Shown piece after piece: positions 22,638-33,349 of a DNA stretch of 64,000 nucleotides. The position numbers and the translations under genes were made by a program. The stretch is taken from NCBI GenBank assembly GCA_023101885.1, contig JALPQD010000005.1, forward strand, positions 2,003,020 to 2,067,019. The letters are read 5' to 3'. Source of the stretch: Typhlomys cinereus. Its lineage: Eukaryota > Chordata > Mammalia > Rodentia > Platacanthomyidae. Under the pieces are notes generated by a model. The model was not told where the DNA came from. It worked only from the letters and a program-made list of their open reading frames with translations, and did no database searches. The stretch's first letter is position 1, and each line of letters begins with the position of its first letter.

Positions 22638-22940
22638 AAAGGGCTGGAGAGATGACGCTGTAATGTGCTGGCTTGCAAGTGTGAGGACCTGTGTTTGAGG
22701 CCCAGCACCCCATAATCAGCCAGGCAGGGTGGCATCTAGAATCCTAGTCTGGGGGCAGATAGAGGCAGGAGGGTACCTGGGCTCAAGGGCCAGTGTGAAA
22801 ACCTTGTTTCAAAAAATAAGGTGGAGAGTGATTGAGGAAAATGCCTGATATCTACCCCTCCACACACACTTAGCACATTCACACACACCCTCAACCTATA
22901 CAAAATAAATAAATAAATGAATCTGCTAAAAAAAAAAAAG
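22638..22940 (+). mobile_element. B3-type SINE, near full length
   Basis: gggctggagagatgacgctgtaatgtgctggc (A-box), gtttgaggcccagcacc (B-box area), a B1-like central stretch ggcagggtggcatctagaatcctag, then ataaggtggagagtgattgagg, CA-rich sequence and an (AAAT)n/A-run tail. Confidence 0.75.
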
Positions 22941-23033
22941 AGAGAGAAACTATAGTTGTAGAATCTTAGAAGTAAAACAGCTCTTGTTTCTAAAACATAC
23001 ACGCATCCCTAGAAATGATGAATAAGTTACATT

Positions 23034-23338
23034 AATACAGGGTTGGGGTTGGAGAGGTGGCTCAGGGGTTAAGCCTCCGCCTTGCAGGCGGAAGGTTCTG
23101 AGTTCGGATCCTAGACCCCAGGTATAGACGCCGGGCGGAAGCGGGGGCGGCCTGAACTTCTGGTCCTAGTAGGGCGGAGCCTGTGAATCCCTGGGAAGAG
23201 TAAACAAGAAGGTGGAGGCGTCCATGGTGGTTCCCGAATTCGTCCGTGGTTCTACACAGGCACACACACACACACATATACACATGCACACATACGCATA
23301 CACACACAATTAAATAAAAATAAAAAAAATACAGGGTT
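23034..23338 (+). mobile_element. Young B2-superfamily SINE with 11-bp target duplication
   Basis: Body 23045-23327. It starts ttggagaggtggctcaggggttaagcc, with gagttcggatcctagacc, a GC-rich body (gcgggggcggcctg), ccatggtggttcccgaattcgtcc and a CA-rich tail. Identical aatacagggtt flanks it at 23034-23044 and 23328-23338. It retains many CpGs, indicating recent insertion. Confidence 0.9.
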
Positions 23339-23682
23339 TTCTCCAGCCACAGAGAGATGGTAGAAGAGGCAGAAGAGAGACACAGCAGACCAAGAAGTCC
23401 GAGGGATGCTGAGTAAAGAAGAGCTCATGGGGCCACCACTGGCTCTGAGGTGGTGCCCACAGGCAAGGGGCTGAAGCTGGGTGGGCGAGAGGCCAGCAGG
23501 AAACAAAGCCTCGGTGCTGTGAGATCCCCGAGGATCTGTCCACTGTCTTCATGAGCTTAGGGGCAGATGCTTTCCTGGAGTCTAAGGTACACAGCCGGGC
23601 TGATACCTTTATTTTAGCACATGTCAGATTTCTCACTTACAACCTGGCCAAAGGTCAGGTGCTCACTGTTGAGTACAGTCCA

Positions 23683-23883
23683 ATTTTTATCTTTATTTTT
23701 GTGTTTGTGTGTATGTCTGTGTGTCCGTATGTACCAGAGGGCAGGACTGTGTGTGTCTGGGGAGGCCCAAAGGTGACTTTGAGAATCATCCTGGATTTTT
23801 ATGTGAGATCTGGGATCTGAACTCTTCTGCTTGTGAGGCAGAGGCTTAACCCCTGAGTCATCTCTTCAGTCCCATTTTTAAAG

Positions 23884-23925
<42 letters not shown>
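23683..23925 (-). mobile_element. B2-superfamily SINE, internally shortened, minus strand, next to (CA)n
   Basis: Minus strand head: gggactgaagagatgactcaggggttaagcctctgcc, with B-box area gttcagatcccagatc, jumping to atccaggatgattctcaaagtcacctttgggcc. The central body found in full copies is missing. A (CA)n run at about 23886-23923 follows the head end on the plus strand. Confidence 0.75.
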
Positions 23926-23929
23926 TTTC

Positions 23930-25067
23930 TATAGGTACACAAACATATGCTCATAGGAAAAAAGACTAAATTGCACATGCTAATGATTACCAATGTTCCT
24001 GAAACAGCAAGGAAGAGAAAGGGGATTTTGTCCTTTAACATTTGATTTTTTTTCTTTTCAGGAAGAAATCCATCCTTTTGTACAGTTTATCATTTTTTAA
24101 GCCAATGAAAATAAACAAGAGGAAATTTAAAAAGCCAATTAGAAGGGAACTTAGATATTCTGTTTCAAGTGACGACAAAGAACACAGAAGCAAATGTCCT
24201 TCATTCAAGCACAGACAAGGAGCAAAAAGCAGAAGGGCCAAGGAACTGGTCTTAACACATGGTCATCTCTTAGAATTGGGGGCATCGATACACGTGACTT
24301 GTAATGTTTTTTTAAAAACCAATTTCAAAACGCAGAGAAGCAGAAACCACTTTCTTTGCTGCTATGAACAACAGCAATAACAACAAAAAAGCACTTGATA
24401 GCCATGAGTATTTTGCCACATAGAAGGCGTCCAAGAACAGACACATAAACAATCACTGGAAAGCTTCTTCTCGAACACACGGAGATGCTCTGCGATTGAA
24501 AGGAGGAAAGCTTAAGGTTGTACGGCAGGAAATTCTCATTTTTTACAAAGACAGCAGAAAATCAGTTCTGTGTGACTCAAACAAACATGAGACAGAAAGT
24601 TTCTAGGCTTTATAAACCTTTGAAAAAGTATCACAGGTAAAGATTGAGTCTGTCAGCTGTCAGTTTCTCACATCCCATAATGCTTTTTACAAGGCAAAAC
24701 AAGACCTGCCTTTACTTTCCAGACTCTGATCGTAACAAGCGACAAAGATTAAAGCTCATATTTCACGGGAGCATTTCTGCATTCCTGTTGCCTTACTGGT
24801 ATTCAAAGAGCAGCAGAAAATAAAAAATTCTTTTATTAAATAAGAGTGTCCAAACAATGAAAATAGAAAACATCAAAGTTCAGATCATTCTAAATCTAAG
24901 TTCATCTTTTTAAGAGCAAAGGAAAACAGAGACCTACTTAGCCATAGATAAATGAATGGAGAGTTAACAGTCCAATCAGAAGAGGATTAGAGTGGCCTGA
25001 AAACTTTGATATCATGAAAAAGCCACTATGAAGAATATTAGGAAGTTTCTTTAAAAAACAAACTAAC
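23930..25067. other. Unique DNA, no supported gene
   Basis: More than 1.1 kb with no recognisable repeat. A 112-codon frame at 24042-24380 is lysine/serine-rich with no identified domain. I do not call it a gene. The 24440-24830 part is moderately complex sequence that could be conserved non-coding DNA, without direct proof. Confidence 0.5.
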
Positions 25068-25072
25068 AGCAT

Positions 25073-25486
25073 TGTTGCAGTCCGCTGGCATGGTTGCTGA
25101 TAAATGACCAGAACACAGCTTAAGGGAACAAGGAGTTTACTTTCTTACGACAGTCCGGTTACAGTTCATACTCCAGCTTGACAGGAGAGCACACACCAAC
25201 ATCAGGGCCGAGGGAACTGGCCACCATAACGGCTGAGAGATGGACAATCCTTACTTGCCAGACCAGCATGTCTGGCCAAGTATACAGAAGGATGCCAACT
25301 CTCTCAACCAGCTCTCTGTGATTTATCCAGGGCCTAATCCCACCCACCATGGGCTGGGTCTTCCCCAGCAGCCAGACAATCTCCTTCAGGTTTGCTCTGG
25401 GCTTAACTCAACCATCAACTCTCTACACCTGTGCCCAGAGCTCAAACCCTCAAGAGTCAAGTTGACACCTGTGCTTAACTATGACA
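25073..25486 (-). mobile_element. Solo LTR, ~420-bp MaLR-type family
   Basis: 414 bp, TGTTGCAGTCCG ... AACTATGACA, aligned along its whole length with 15563-15985. Flanks agcat (25068-25072) and accat (25487-25491) are a 5-bp duplication with one change. Both frames called here (25159-25350 and 25240-25521) are LTR-derived. Confidence 0.82.
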
Positions 25487-25554
25487 ACCATGGTCTGGTT
25501 ACCCTTCTTTTAGGATTATAACTAAAAACTTGGATCAGAGATACCAATATGCCC

Positions 25555-26095
25555 CTGTTCGTTGCTATTTATTTTCACAAAAGATGAAATGTGAAATTAG
25601 CCAAGGAGCTCATCAACAGATGAATGGGTAAAGAAAAATTTATTATTGGAATACTATTTGGCCATGAAATGAAAATAATCCGAAATTTACAGCTAAATGG
25701 GTGAAAGTGAAAGACATCATATTAAATGACATGTCAGATACAGAAACAACCCATGTGTTTTCCCTCATGAAAATACTGATCTGAATGTAAAATAGGGATT
25801 ATTAGCGGCTGGGAATAGCAGCAGAAAAGGAAAATGGAGGGATGTTGGATAAAGGGATGCAAACCACAGATAATCGTAGTGCTCTATAGCACAGTCTATA
25901 ATATTTATTTCACAAAAACTGATTATAGCATTTTATGAATAATTAAAAGAGAGATGCTCAAAGGTTCTGAACACAATAAGGATTAGGAGATAGAAACATT
26001 AATTACTCTGATTTGATAACCACATATTGCATATAAGCATTAATATATCACACTGTAATCCACATATATACACCACTAAAATAATAATTAAAAAT
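25555..26095 (+). mobile_element. 5'-truncated 3' end of an old L1 (L1M type)
   Basis: catcaacagatgaatgggtaaag, then ggaatactatttggccatgaaatg are the last part of L1 ORF2. Then ggctgggaatagcagcag, gatgttggataaaggg and taatatatcacactgtaatcc are typical of the L1M 3'UTR, ending in an A-rich tail. Decayed and not coding. Confidence 0.75.
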
Positions 26096-26233
26096 GGTAT
26101 TAGTCAATGAAAGAAAATAAAGATAGAACAAATAATTTCTCTTAAGCAGGATTCTTCATTTACTGCTCAAAACATGCATGTTTTTCTACCTGGGAAATCA
26201 AAATAGTTTTATCCTCAAAAAAAAAAAAAAAAG

Positions 26234-26310
26234 TTTGGCCAAGAGTATAGCTCAGTGGTAGAGCACTTACCTAACATGCATAAAGCCCAGTGTTCAATTT
26301 CCAGAATTAT
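26234..26310 (+). mobile_element. ID SINE
   Basis: ttggccaagagtatagctcagtggtagagcacttacctaacatgc (A-box) and cccagtgttcaatttccag (B-box region). Clear ID head, followed by a GA-rich tail to about 26350. Confidence 0.85.
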
Positions 26311-26447
26311 TAAGACAGACAGGGAGAGAGGGAAAGGAGGAAGAGGGAGAAGTGAAAGAAATGGAAGAAGAGCTTCAAATAAGAATTATTTTAAAGAACA
26401 TTTTTGTCCTGAAGCACAAATTCATAATATTATTCTTGTATCAAAAT

Positions 26448-26620
26448 AATGCTCATTAATAAAGATTCTATACTGTCTTAAAGGATTTTTAATCGTAAAT
26501 AGCATATTAAATAACAAATGCTCATTAACAAAGATTCTATATTCTACAGTATATAGAATATATACTATATATAATAAAGATTCCTAAAGGATTTTTCTTA
26601 TCACAAATAGCATATAATTA
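26448..26620. repeat. Imperfect tandem duplication with an AT palindrome in the second copy
   Basis: Copy 1 (26448-26516) runs aatgctcattaataaagattctata to atagcatattaaataac. Copy 2 starts at 26517 with aatgctcattaacaaagattctat but contains an extra AT-rich block. That block holds tattcta (26540-26546) and tagaata (26554-26560), a 7-bp stem with a 7-base loop. Confidence 0.7.
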
Positions 26621-26631
26621 AAATAGATCAG

Positions 26632-26830
26632 GGGCTGAAGAAATGGCTCAGGGGTTGAGCCTCTGCTTCTAAAATAGAAGGACCTGAGTTCAGAACCCAG
26701 ATCCCAGGTAAAAACACTGGGCAAAAATGACAGTGGCCTCAGGCCTCAATTCCAGCTTTAAAGGCAGAGCCTGGGGTACCCAGAGCAAAGCAAAGAGGAG
26801 ATGATTCCCACACGCCACACACACGCATAC
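26632..26830 (+). mobile_element. B2-superfamily SINE, 3'-shortened
   Basis: caggggctgaagaaatggctcaggggttgagcc, gagttcagaacccagatcc, aaaaacactgggcaaaaatg and ccagctttaaaggcagagcc match the DIP-like type. The tail merges into the purine tract. Confidence 0.82.
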
Positions 26831-27056
26831 ATGTGGGGGGGAAAAGGTCTGGAGAGAAGGGAATGGTAAAAAAGAAGAAAAGAAAAGAAAGAGGGAAAGG
26901 GAGAGAGAGAGAGAGAAAGAAAAGGAGAGAAAGAGAGAGAAAGAAAAAAGAAAGAAGGAAGGAAGGAAAAGAAGGAAGGAAGGAAGGAAGGAAGGAAGGA
27001 AGGAAGGAAGGAAGGAAGGAAGGAAGGAAGGAAGGAAGGAAGGAAGGAAGGAAGAA
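26831..27056. repeat. Polypurine tract with (GGAA)n core
   Basis: About 225 bases almost without pyrimidines on the plus strand, ending in a long regular ggaa array (about 26963-27053). It explains the lysine/arginine/glutamate-rich and leucine/proline/serine-rich frames on opposite strands. Confidence 0.95.
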
Positions 27057-27410
27057 CAGGAGAAAGAACAGGCAGAGGAAGCTATACTAACATTATGGTT
27101 TAGCTTAAGGAACTTGTTAGTAGAAGGTACCACTGAACTTCATGGGAGGGGCTTAAACCACGTGCTGTACCCACTTCCTTCTCTGAAAATTGCATGTAGT
27201 CTCATCTCCTTATCTGCACATTTCTTTCCTTCAATCTACAGATGACTTTACTCTGTCTTTTCCCAAGTATGGAAAGAAATTGTTACCTGAGTTTAAGTTC
27301 TGGCTAAGAGTGAGTAACATTTACATCTTTGAGTTAAAAAAAAAAAAATCCTGGGGAGAAAGGCTTTGATTAGTGAGCCTGCTGCATCACTGTCGTTCCA
27401 GCTGCACTTC

Positions 27411-27718
27411 TGTTGCCAAAGTATTCTGACCCAGCAACGTAAGGGAGGAAGGGTATATGTGGTTTACGGTTCGCAGTCCATCACATCAAGGAAAGCATGG
27501 CGGCAAGCAAAGATAGCTTGCAGCCAACTCAAGAAAGGGGAAGAGAGAGGGAGGGTCAGGTATCAAACTCCAAGACCAGCCCCTAATGATATAACCCTCT
27601 AGCAAGGCTTCACCTCCTAAAGGTCTCCTGATCTTTCTAAACAGTGCCATTGGTTGGGGCCCAATTATTAAAACACATGAGCCTGAGGGCAGGGGACATG
27701 TATGGTCAAACCATGGCA
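27411..27718 (-). mobile_element. MaLR-type LTR, minus strand
   Basis: TGTTGCCAAAGTATTC ... AACCATGGCA, bordered by acttc (27406-27410) and atttc (27719-27723), a 5-bp duplication with one change. Internal caaggcttcacctcctaaaggtc resembles MaLR LTRs read in reverse. Confidence 0.6.
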
Positions 27719-27841
27719 ATTTCTAATCCAATCAACAGTGGGAAAAATTCCAGAGATTAAATATGGGCACGTGAGTTTGCTCTTGTCAGTGGGGAGACAA
27801 TGTTTGGTATGTTTTGGGGTAGAGTCAAAGACTCTATAACT

Positions 27842-28000
27842 ATTCCCTACCTATATGATACCTAATATATACTTCCATCTAGCCTGTTTTTCAAAACTGA
27901 CAACAGTCCCATGTACAAAACATTCCCTGCCTGTCATACCTAATGAATACCTCAATCCAGTCTGTATTTCCAAGCTCACAATAGTCCCGCCTACAAAACA
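27842..28000. repeat. Two diverged copies of an 80-bp tandem unit
   Basis: Units start at 27842 (attccctacctat) and 27922 (attccctgcctgtc). Both contain catacctaat or gatacctaat, then cagtc/agcctgt..tt, then acaatagtcccg or acaacagtccca, then tacaaaaca. Copy identity is roughly four fifths by eye. Confidence 0.75.
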
Positions 28001-28169
28001 TTCTGCAATGTATGTACCAAACTTGTAATCACTATTATTACCCATCCATACTATAAACACATACACCAGAGAAAAGAAAGTTAAGAGAAGCTATTAGAAA
28101 CTAAGAATGCAATAAAGTTAATAAGCAAGTGTAGTAAATTAATGTTTGAATTTTTTGGTTTTACAAAAT

Positions 28170-28640
28170 AACTGTATGGTGGGCTTAAGAATGGGCCCCA
28201 GAGCTATCTGTGTCCTGATGCTGTAAACCCGCGAAAGCCACCTTGCATGTTGTTTTGAGAGTGCTGCTAAGCTATTCATGCTGAGATGGGAAGATTATCT
28301 CGGACCATCAGTATAGTGTCCTCACAAGGAGGAGGAACAGGAAGTTACGCTACACCACATGGCGGCAGAAGCAGGGGCTGGAGTGATGTATCTGAGAGGT
28401 GGAGGAAAGGACCATGACCCAAGGACCACGGGGGCCACCAGAAGCTGCATAAGGAAACAGATTCTCCAGGGGAGCCTCTGAAAGAGACCAGCCCATCAGA
28501 TACCTTGATCAAGGCCTGGGGAGACTGAGTTTTGGACTTCTGACCTCCTGACCTGAAAGAGAAGAAATGTATTTTGCTTTAGGCCACTGTAGATGTGGTG
28601 ATTTACTGCCGCAAGATTGCATAAGCAACTAACAAATACT
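28170..28640 (+). mobile_element. MLT1-like LTR (ancient MaLR)
   Basis: aatgggccccagagctatctgtgtcctg, then gtgtcctcacaaggaggaggaacagg, then catggcggcagaagcagg, then ggccaccagaagctgc, then ttggacttctgacctcc and ttaggccactgtagatgtggtgatt follow the MLT1 LTR in order. Well over 400 bp, old. Confidence 0.72.
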
Positions 28641-28689
28641 TTATGCTCCATCACAGGGCTTACATGGAAACCAGCACAGAAGCCAGAGG

Positions 28690-28995
28690 AGGCCACAGAT
28701 GTGCTTGTAATTCCAGAGCTGTGGGAGAGTGGAGAGAGGAGAATTGTGGGGGCTTGCTGGATGCCAGCCTAGCTCCAGGTTCAGTGAGATTCTCTGTCTC
28801 AGGAAAGTAAGGGAATAAGGTGGAGAGTGAAAGAGCGGAACATTAAGGTCCTCTTCTGATCTCTGTACATGTGCATACACGTGCTCACACCTGTGTATGC
28901 AAGTATGTACAACATACACACACGCATGCATGCACACAAATGCACATGCTCGCGTGTGTTTGCGTGCGCACACACATACATACACATACACATGT
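28690..28995 (+). mobile_element. B3-type SINE, 5'-degraded, with long CA/TG tail
   Basis: gatgtgcttgtaattccagagctgtgg, gttcagtgagattctctgtctcagg, ataaggtggagagtgaaagag and cctcttctgatctctgtac match the 3' half of B3-like SINEs such as the copy at 22638. The tail is an irregular CA/TG array. Confidence 0.65.
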
Positions 28996-28999
28996 GACG

Positions 29000-29639
29000 T
29001 GACCTCTGAACCGGCATGGCCATCCTTGAAACACTGCTAAGATGCTTGAGGATGGCAGGCAATATGTCTACGTCCTTAAAACCATCTGACTTTTGAATGA
29101 TCAGACCAAGAGCTTCACCACAGGGACCCAGAGGATCTGCCTGCTTCTCGGAGCGAAAACTGTAGTGGAAGAGCCTGGTATTCCAAGGTCATCCAAGGGC
29201 ACTGGGAAAACTACCCATCTTTGAAAAGTCAGAATCGAAGAGACCCATTGCCTCATATCCAAGCAAATGAGGGTTTCGTGTTCACTGAAGGCGACCCGCT
29301 GAGATCAAGGATGTACTGCCAGCCGCGCCAGCCCACGGAAAGTCACTGTGCCAGCTTGCTCTCCCATTTTTCCAGGCTTTGAGGCAATGGCCTCGAATGT
29401 GCAGAGGCACTGAAATCCTCGGTGACCCGCAGTGATAATGGCGGGGGACGAAGGGGAGCCTGTGAGGTTCCCAGCTGAACCTCTCCCTCAGCAGATGTTC
29501 ACAGGGATGGATCTGGAGCTTTGGGGGGCAGGGGAGGGGTTGACTTCAGAAAGGAAACTTCCTTCTCATTTCCTGGAGGCTGTCCACAGCCACAGCGTCG
29601 CCAGTGTTTGCTGGCAGATTGGTTACGCGACTGTTGCTG
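29000..29639. other. Unique DNA, nothing recognised
   Basis: About 640 bases of moderately GC-rich sequence without a named repeat or supported gene. Confidence 0.5.
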
Positions 29640-29671
29640 ATGCGTGTGCATGCGTGTGCGTGCGTGTGTGT

Positions 29672-29702
<31 letters not shown>

Positions 29703-29976
29703 CGTGTGCGTGTGCGTGCGTGTGCGTGTGCGTGTGTGTGTGAGAAGGCCACATGTATGCCTGTGGAGCCCCAAAGGTGACTTTGGGAATCATCCTGGAT
29801 TGTTCTACATCCTTTTGGCTTTACTCTGGGGTTTTCCAAGCTTTGTCTTCCAGGACTGGAAGTGGAGGCTGCTGCCATTTCCACCTGGTGTTTTTCATGT
29901 GTGACCTGAGGATCCGAACTCAGGTTCTTCTGCTTCGGAGGCAGAGGCTTAATCTCTGAGCCATCTCTCCAGCCCC
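29640..29976 (-). mobile_element. B2-superfamily SINE, minus strand, with TG/CG-alternating tail
   Basis: Minus-strand head: ggggctggagagatggctcagagattaagcc, B-box region gagttcggatcctcagg, body ccagtcctggaagacaaagc and atccaggatgattcccaaagtcacctttgggg. The tail (29640-29742 on plus) is about 100 bases of alternating purine/pyrimidine with many CpG steps. Confidence 0.85.
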
Positions 29977-29987
29977 TTTTGCCTGTT

Positions 29988-30240
29988 CTTTTTTTTTATT
30001 TTAAAAATTGTTTTCTACTTTTACAAGCGTACTGAGCATTTACCCCTGCCTCCCTCCATCTTCAACATCCCCTCCCTTCCCCCCATCAATTCCTCTCACT
30101 CTCTCCCACCCTCCTACCTGCATGCTTCTATGGACTCCAGGGTTCATCCCGACCCATCTACTCTTGGGGGGACTGCTCGTTCTTTTGAGAATGACACAGT
30201 CTACAAGACTTGATATTTAACATATATGTGCTGAGCGCTC
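29988..30240 (-). mobile_element. Probable L1 3'-end fragment, minus strand
   Basis: On the minus strand a G-rich stretch (gagggtgggagagagtgagagg ... aagggaggggatg) is followed by an AT-rich end and a run of A (29992-30000 as T on plus). This is the layout of an L1 3'UTR. The family is not assignable and the left limit is approximate. Confidence 0.42.
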
Positions 30241-30249
30241 TCCCATGCA

Positions 30250-31298
30250 GTCAGCAGATATTTATGGCCCGTGGACTCTGTGCTATGCTTCCCACTGGGG
30301 TACGATGGCTGAGCGGCAGATACCGCCCAGACCCTCCCTTGTGGTACTTCAGCATAGTAGGGAAGAGTGGTCACATTAGTGATTACCTGTGAAGCGGAGA
30401 CGTGTTATGAACATGTACACGGCCACTCCCCTCATCCGAGACAGGCAGGGAAGGACTCCCAGGAGTTGAGACCTGGCTGGAACCTGGGGAACAGGCATGA
30501 AATGACAGAGTCCACGCCCCCAGGAAGCTGGCAGTGAAACGGATCCAAAGCCACGCAAGCTGACAACATCAACACAATCTGATCAGAGCTACTGAATGAA
30601 GAAGCAGTACATGGAATACTGAAGCTCTGGATAGACCTGCATGGGAAGGGGTAACAGACAGAACCTGTTCTTTGACTAGGACCTTGAAGGGGATGTCCTA
30701 GTCTGACAGTGCTTCTGCAGCTGTGCTGTAGAGCTATACTGTCTCACATGCAGAGGTAGCTGTCGATAATTACTTTGGCCTTTTGTTGCAAAAACTTGGT
30801 CATGAAAATTTTCAGACACATTATTAAACAACACTGAAAAGTACCACATGCATACACTGTTTTTCCCAGGTCCTGGAATGAATGTTTCTGAGCTATTTTA
30901 TCACACACATATATTTCCAAACAGTAAAATAAGAATGCAAAAGTATAAGCTGTTCAAGACCCATTTAGGCTCTGAAGAATTACCTTTTATGGTTATTGTC
31001 TAAATTGGATTGTCAATAAAATCAGAAGTTACATGAATCTATATTCACGTATTTTATATGTGTGCATATGTGTGCATGTGTTAGATGCTGAAGATGGAAC
31101 CCTGACTTTAAGCATGATACTCAGCTACATACCCCCCCAAAGTACTAATCCAGAGAGGATAACATGCCTTTATGTATCATGAAGCTATCTTTCTGCTTTA
31201 TTTTTGCTTTTGCTTTGCTTTGAAAACTTAGATTTGTGGTTTAAAATATAGTCAATGGTTTAAACTCCCCATTTGACAGATAACTGGATTTGTTTTCT
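30250..31298. other. Mostly unique DNA
   Basis: No gene supported. Part of 30800-30960 (gaaaattttcagacacattattaaac ... gtaccacatgcatacac) faintly resembles L1M 3'UTR sequence, too weakly to call. Confidence 0.4.
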
Positions 31299-31586
31299 AA
31301 ATTCTCATAAGGGGCTGGGAGAGATGGCTCAGGGATTAAGACTTTGCCTCGCAAGCAGAAGGTCTTGTGTTTGGATCCCAGGTCCCATGTACAAATGCCA
31401 GGCAGAGAAGGCAAGCCCTTCCGACTCTGGTGGGCGCAGTCTGAGAAATCCCAGAGTGAAGCAAGAAAGAGGTAGAAGCAGTCCAGGATGATTTCTGAAG
31501 TCACCCTTGGTCCTCCACAGGGACATACAGTGCCCCCCCCACACGCACACAGATTAAATTAAAATAAAATTTTTAAAAATTCTCAT
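31299..31586 (+). mobile_element. B2-superfamily SINE with 10-bp target duplication
   Basis: Body 31309-31576. Head ggggctgggagagatggctcagggattaagac, B-box region tgtttggatcccagg, body cagtccaggatgatttctgaagtcacccttggtcctccacagg, and an A/T-rich tail. aaattctcat flanks it at 31299-31308 and 31577-31586. Confidence 0.88.
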
Positions 31587-31629
31587 CAAGATTAAACTGC
31601 CAAGCTTTCTTAGGATTTTCATAGTTGTA

Positions 31630-31730
31630 AGCACTCTTTACAATAATCCAAGCATGCCAGGAGGAATCACTTATGGTTTGTATTATAAATATGAAGAAAA
31701 TGAAAGGATGTTCTGAGAAATGACATTTCA
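31630..31730 (-). mobile_element. MIR SINE fragment
   Basis: gtaagcactctttacaataatccaagcatgcc ... tattataaatatgaagaaaatgaaagg follows the MIR 3' half read in reverse. Old. Confidence 0.5.
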
Positions 31731-31739
31731 CTTTTATAA

Positions 31740-32399
31740 ACAAGTACACTGTTAGTGAATCTTCTGGTTGAGGAGGCTTTAGGAAAGAAGCATTTCTGGG
31801 TCTTCATAAATGCCAACATAGAACCATACTTGGAAAAGTTTTTCTGCTAGTAAAAATTTCTTGTGGAGCTTAGGATGGTGAACACATAGAATACAGTCCT
31901 TAAAGCTCTAATTATTAACCTTAGGTTGTTTGCTTCTTCTGATTTTCTTGTTCAACTTCTTGTCCAGTAGCTACTGGTTAGAAACTTACTTCTCATATAG
32001 GTGTTTCTGTAGGCTTAGAATAGACGAGTCGATAAATATCAGAGTTTAACAGGTGAGCAAATTGGCATTCTGTTTCCTACACTAGTCTTTAGAGTTCAGA
32101 TGGTGTGAGCCGACCCCTAGACATGGTTTGTTTCTGGGTGTGCTAATGAGAACGGAGTTTCTCTGTCTACAGAGCTGAGAACACACCCTAGCTTTCGATG
32201 CTCTCTGACACACCACCATGATTAGAGTCTTGCTTGAAGTCAACCATCGGCCAGCAAGTCCATGAGTCTACTGCTTCTAAAGCGATGGGGCATTTCTCCC
32301 CCAACTCAGCACACTTGAAGGACCTTTTATTATATTCCACTGAATCTTGATAAGCCGGAAGCAGATCAGGCATGCCACCTCAGAGACAAAGGATGATCC
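31740..32399. other. Unique DNA, nothing recognised
   Basis: About 660 bases with no supported gene or named repeat. Confidence 0.5.
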
Positions 32400-32580
32400 T
32401 AGGAGTGAGAAGAGGTGGGTTTAAGCTCCACCTCTTGTACCTATTAGCTTGGTTGTGGCGATGAATTAGACAAGTTCGTCATTTATAAAATGGAAACGAT
32501 AATATTTACCTGAGCATAAGCTTGCAAGTTGGATAAAATAACCTTTACGTATATAAAAATAAATCAGCTACCATAGCCAA
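32400..32580 (+). mobile_element. MIR SINE fragment
   Basis: gggtttaagctccacctcttgtacctattagc, then gacaagttcgtcatttataaaatggaaacg, then gcaagttggataaaataacc follow the MIR order from tRNA-related end to core. Confidence 0.65.
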
Positions 32581-32587
32581 GGCATTT

Positions 32588-33019
32588 TGTAAAACTCTTC
32601 TACCCGGGCTCAGATGGGATGATTCCAGAGATCTGCCCAGACCAGCCTAGAGCCCTGACCTCTTCGCCTTCATCCACTTCCAACCTATCTCCCCATAGTT
32701 CTTCACCTAACGACGTTCTCCCACTTCCCACCCTGCACTGCCTTACTTCCTTAGCAACTCCTTAGCAACCACTGAAGGCCATAAAAGCTAAGAGCCCCCT
32801 TTTGTCTGGGGCTCTCTTGTAGATTTCCTCCCGGTGACCATGGCAATTCTCCCCTGTTCTCTTGACTTTAATCTCTCTCTTCTGTTCCATTTCTCCCCTA
32901 CCTTAAAACTAAACTGTGGCTCCTTCCCTTGGCCAAGAGGCTCTCAGGTCTAATAAAACTTGCATTTCTAAGTCTCTCCCCGTGTCTTCTCTCCAAGGGA
33001 CCCCCGCGTCCACCTTACA
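32588..33019 (+). mobile_element. Structurally complete solo LTR (432 bp)
   Basis: Ends form an inverted repeat, TGTAA...TTACA. Flanks are cattt (32583-32587) and cattg (33020-33024), a 5-bp duplication with one change. Inside, in order: two copies of cttagcaac (32750-32758 and 32761-32769), a TATA-like ataaaag (32781-32787), a polyadenylation signal aataaa (32952-32957) and a C/T-rich segment before the right end. This is a U3-R-U5 layout. It differs from the ~420-bp MaLR-type family, and its ERV class is uncertain. Confidence 0.78.
32750..32787 (+). promoter_or_regulatory. Duplicated RFX-like half-sites ahead of a TATA-like box in the solo LTR
   Basis: cttagcaac occurs twice at an 11-base step. 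Its complement gttgctaag resembles one half of the RFX X-box (GTTGCCA/T..). The ataaaag box begins about 12 bases downstream. Predicted from motifs only. Confidence 0.4.
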
Positions 33020-33029
33020 CATTGTTACA

Positions 33030-33349
33030 CTCTCAATTCCTTTCTCTTGCTGACTTAGCACCTAACATAGTACCTGACGTCCTACAATAAATGTCAGTGC
33101 ATGTTAGTTTCCTGCCTTGCTCATATTGCACACATTTTAGAATGTCCCCGTCTTCTCACCAGGTTAACGTCTGGAGGGGTTGGTAGTCAGGGTGCTAAGG
33201 ATACTAGTTACAATAAGGAGAGAAGAGATCAAGAAGAATCAGTGCCAGCTGCTAAACAAGGAATTTGTTTTTCTAGATTCTTCCCTTTCTCCTAAAGAGA
33301 GAAATAGAACAAAAGACTGAGAGGTCGTCATCACGGAAGCAGAAGAAAA
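33030..33349. other. Unique DNA, nothing recognised
   Basis: No gene or named repeat supported between the solo LTR and the ancient repeat. Confidence 0.45.

Noticed and set aside
26831..27133. 147-codon minus-strand frame with leucine/proline/serine repeats
   Set aside because: Antisense of the (GGAA)n tract and SINE.
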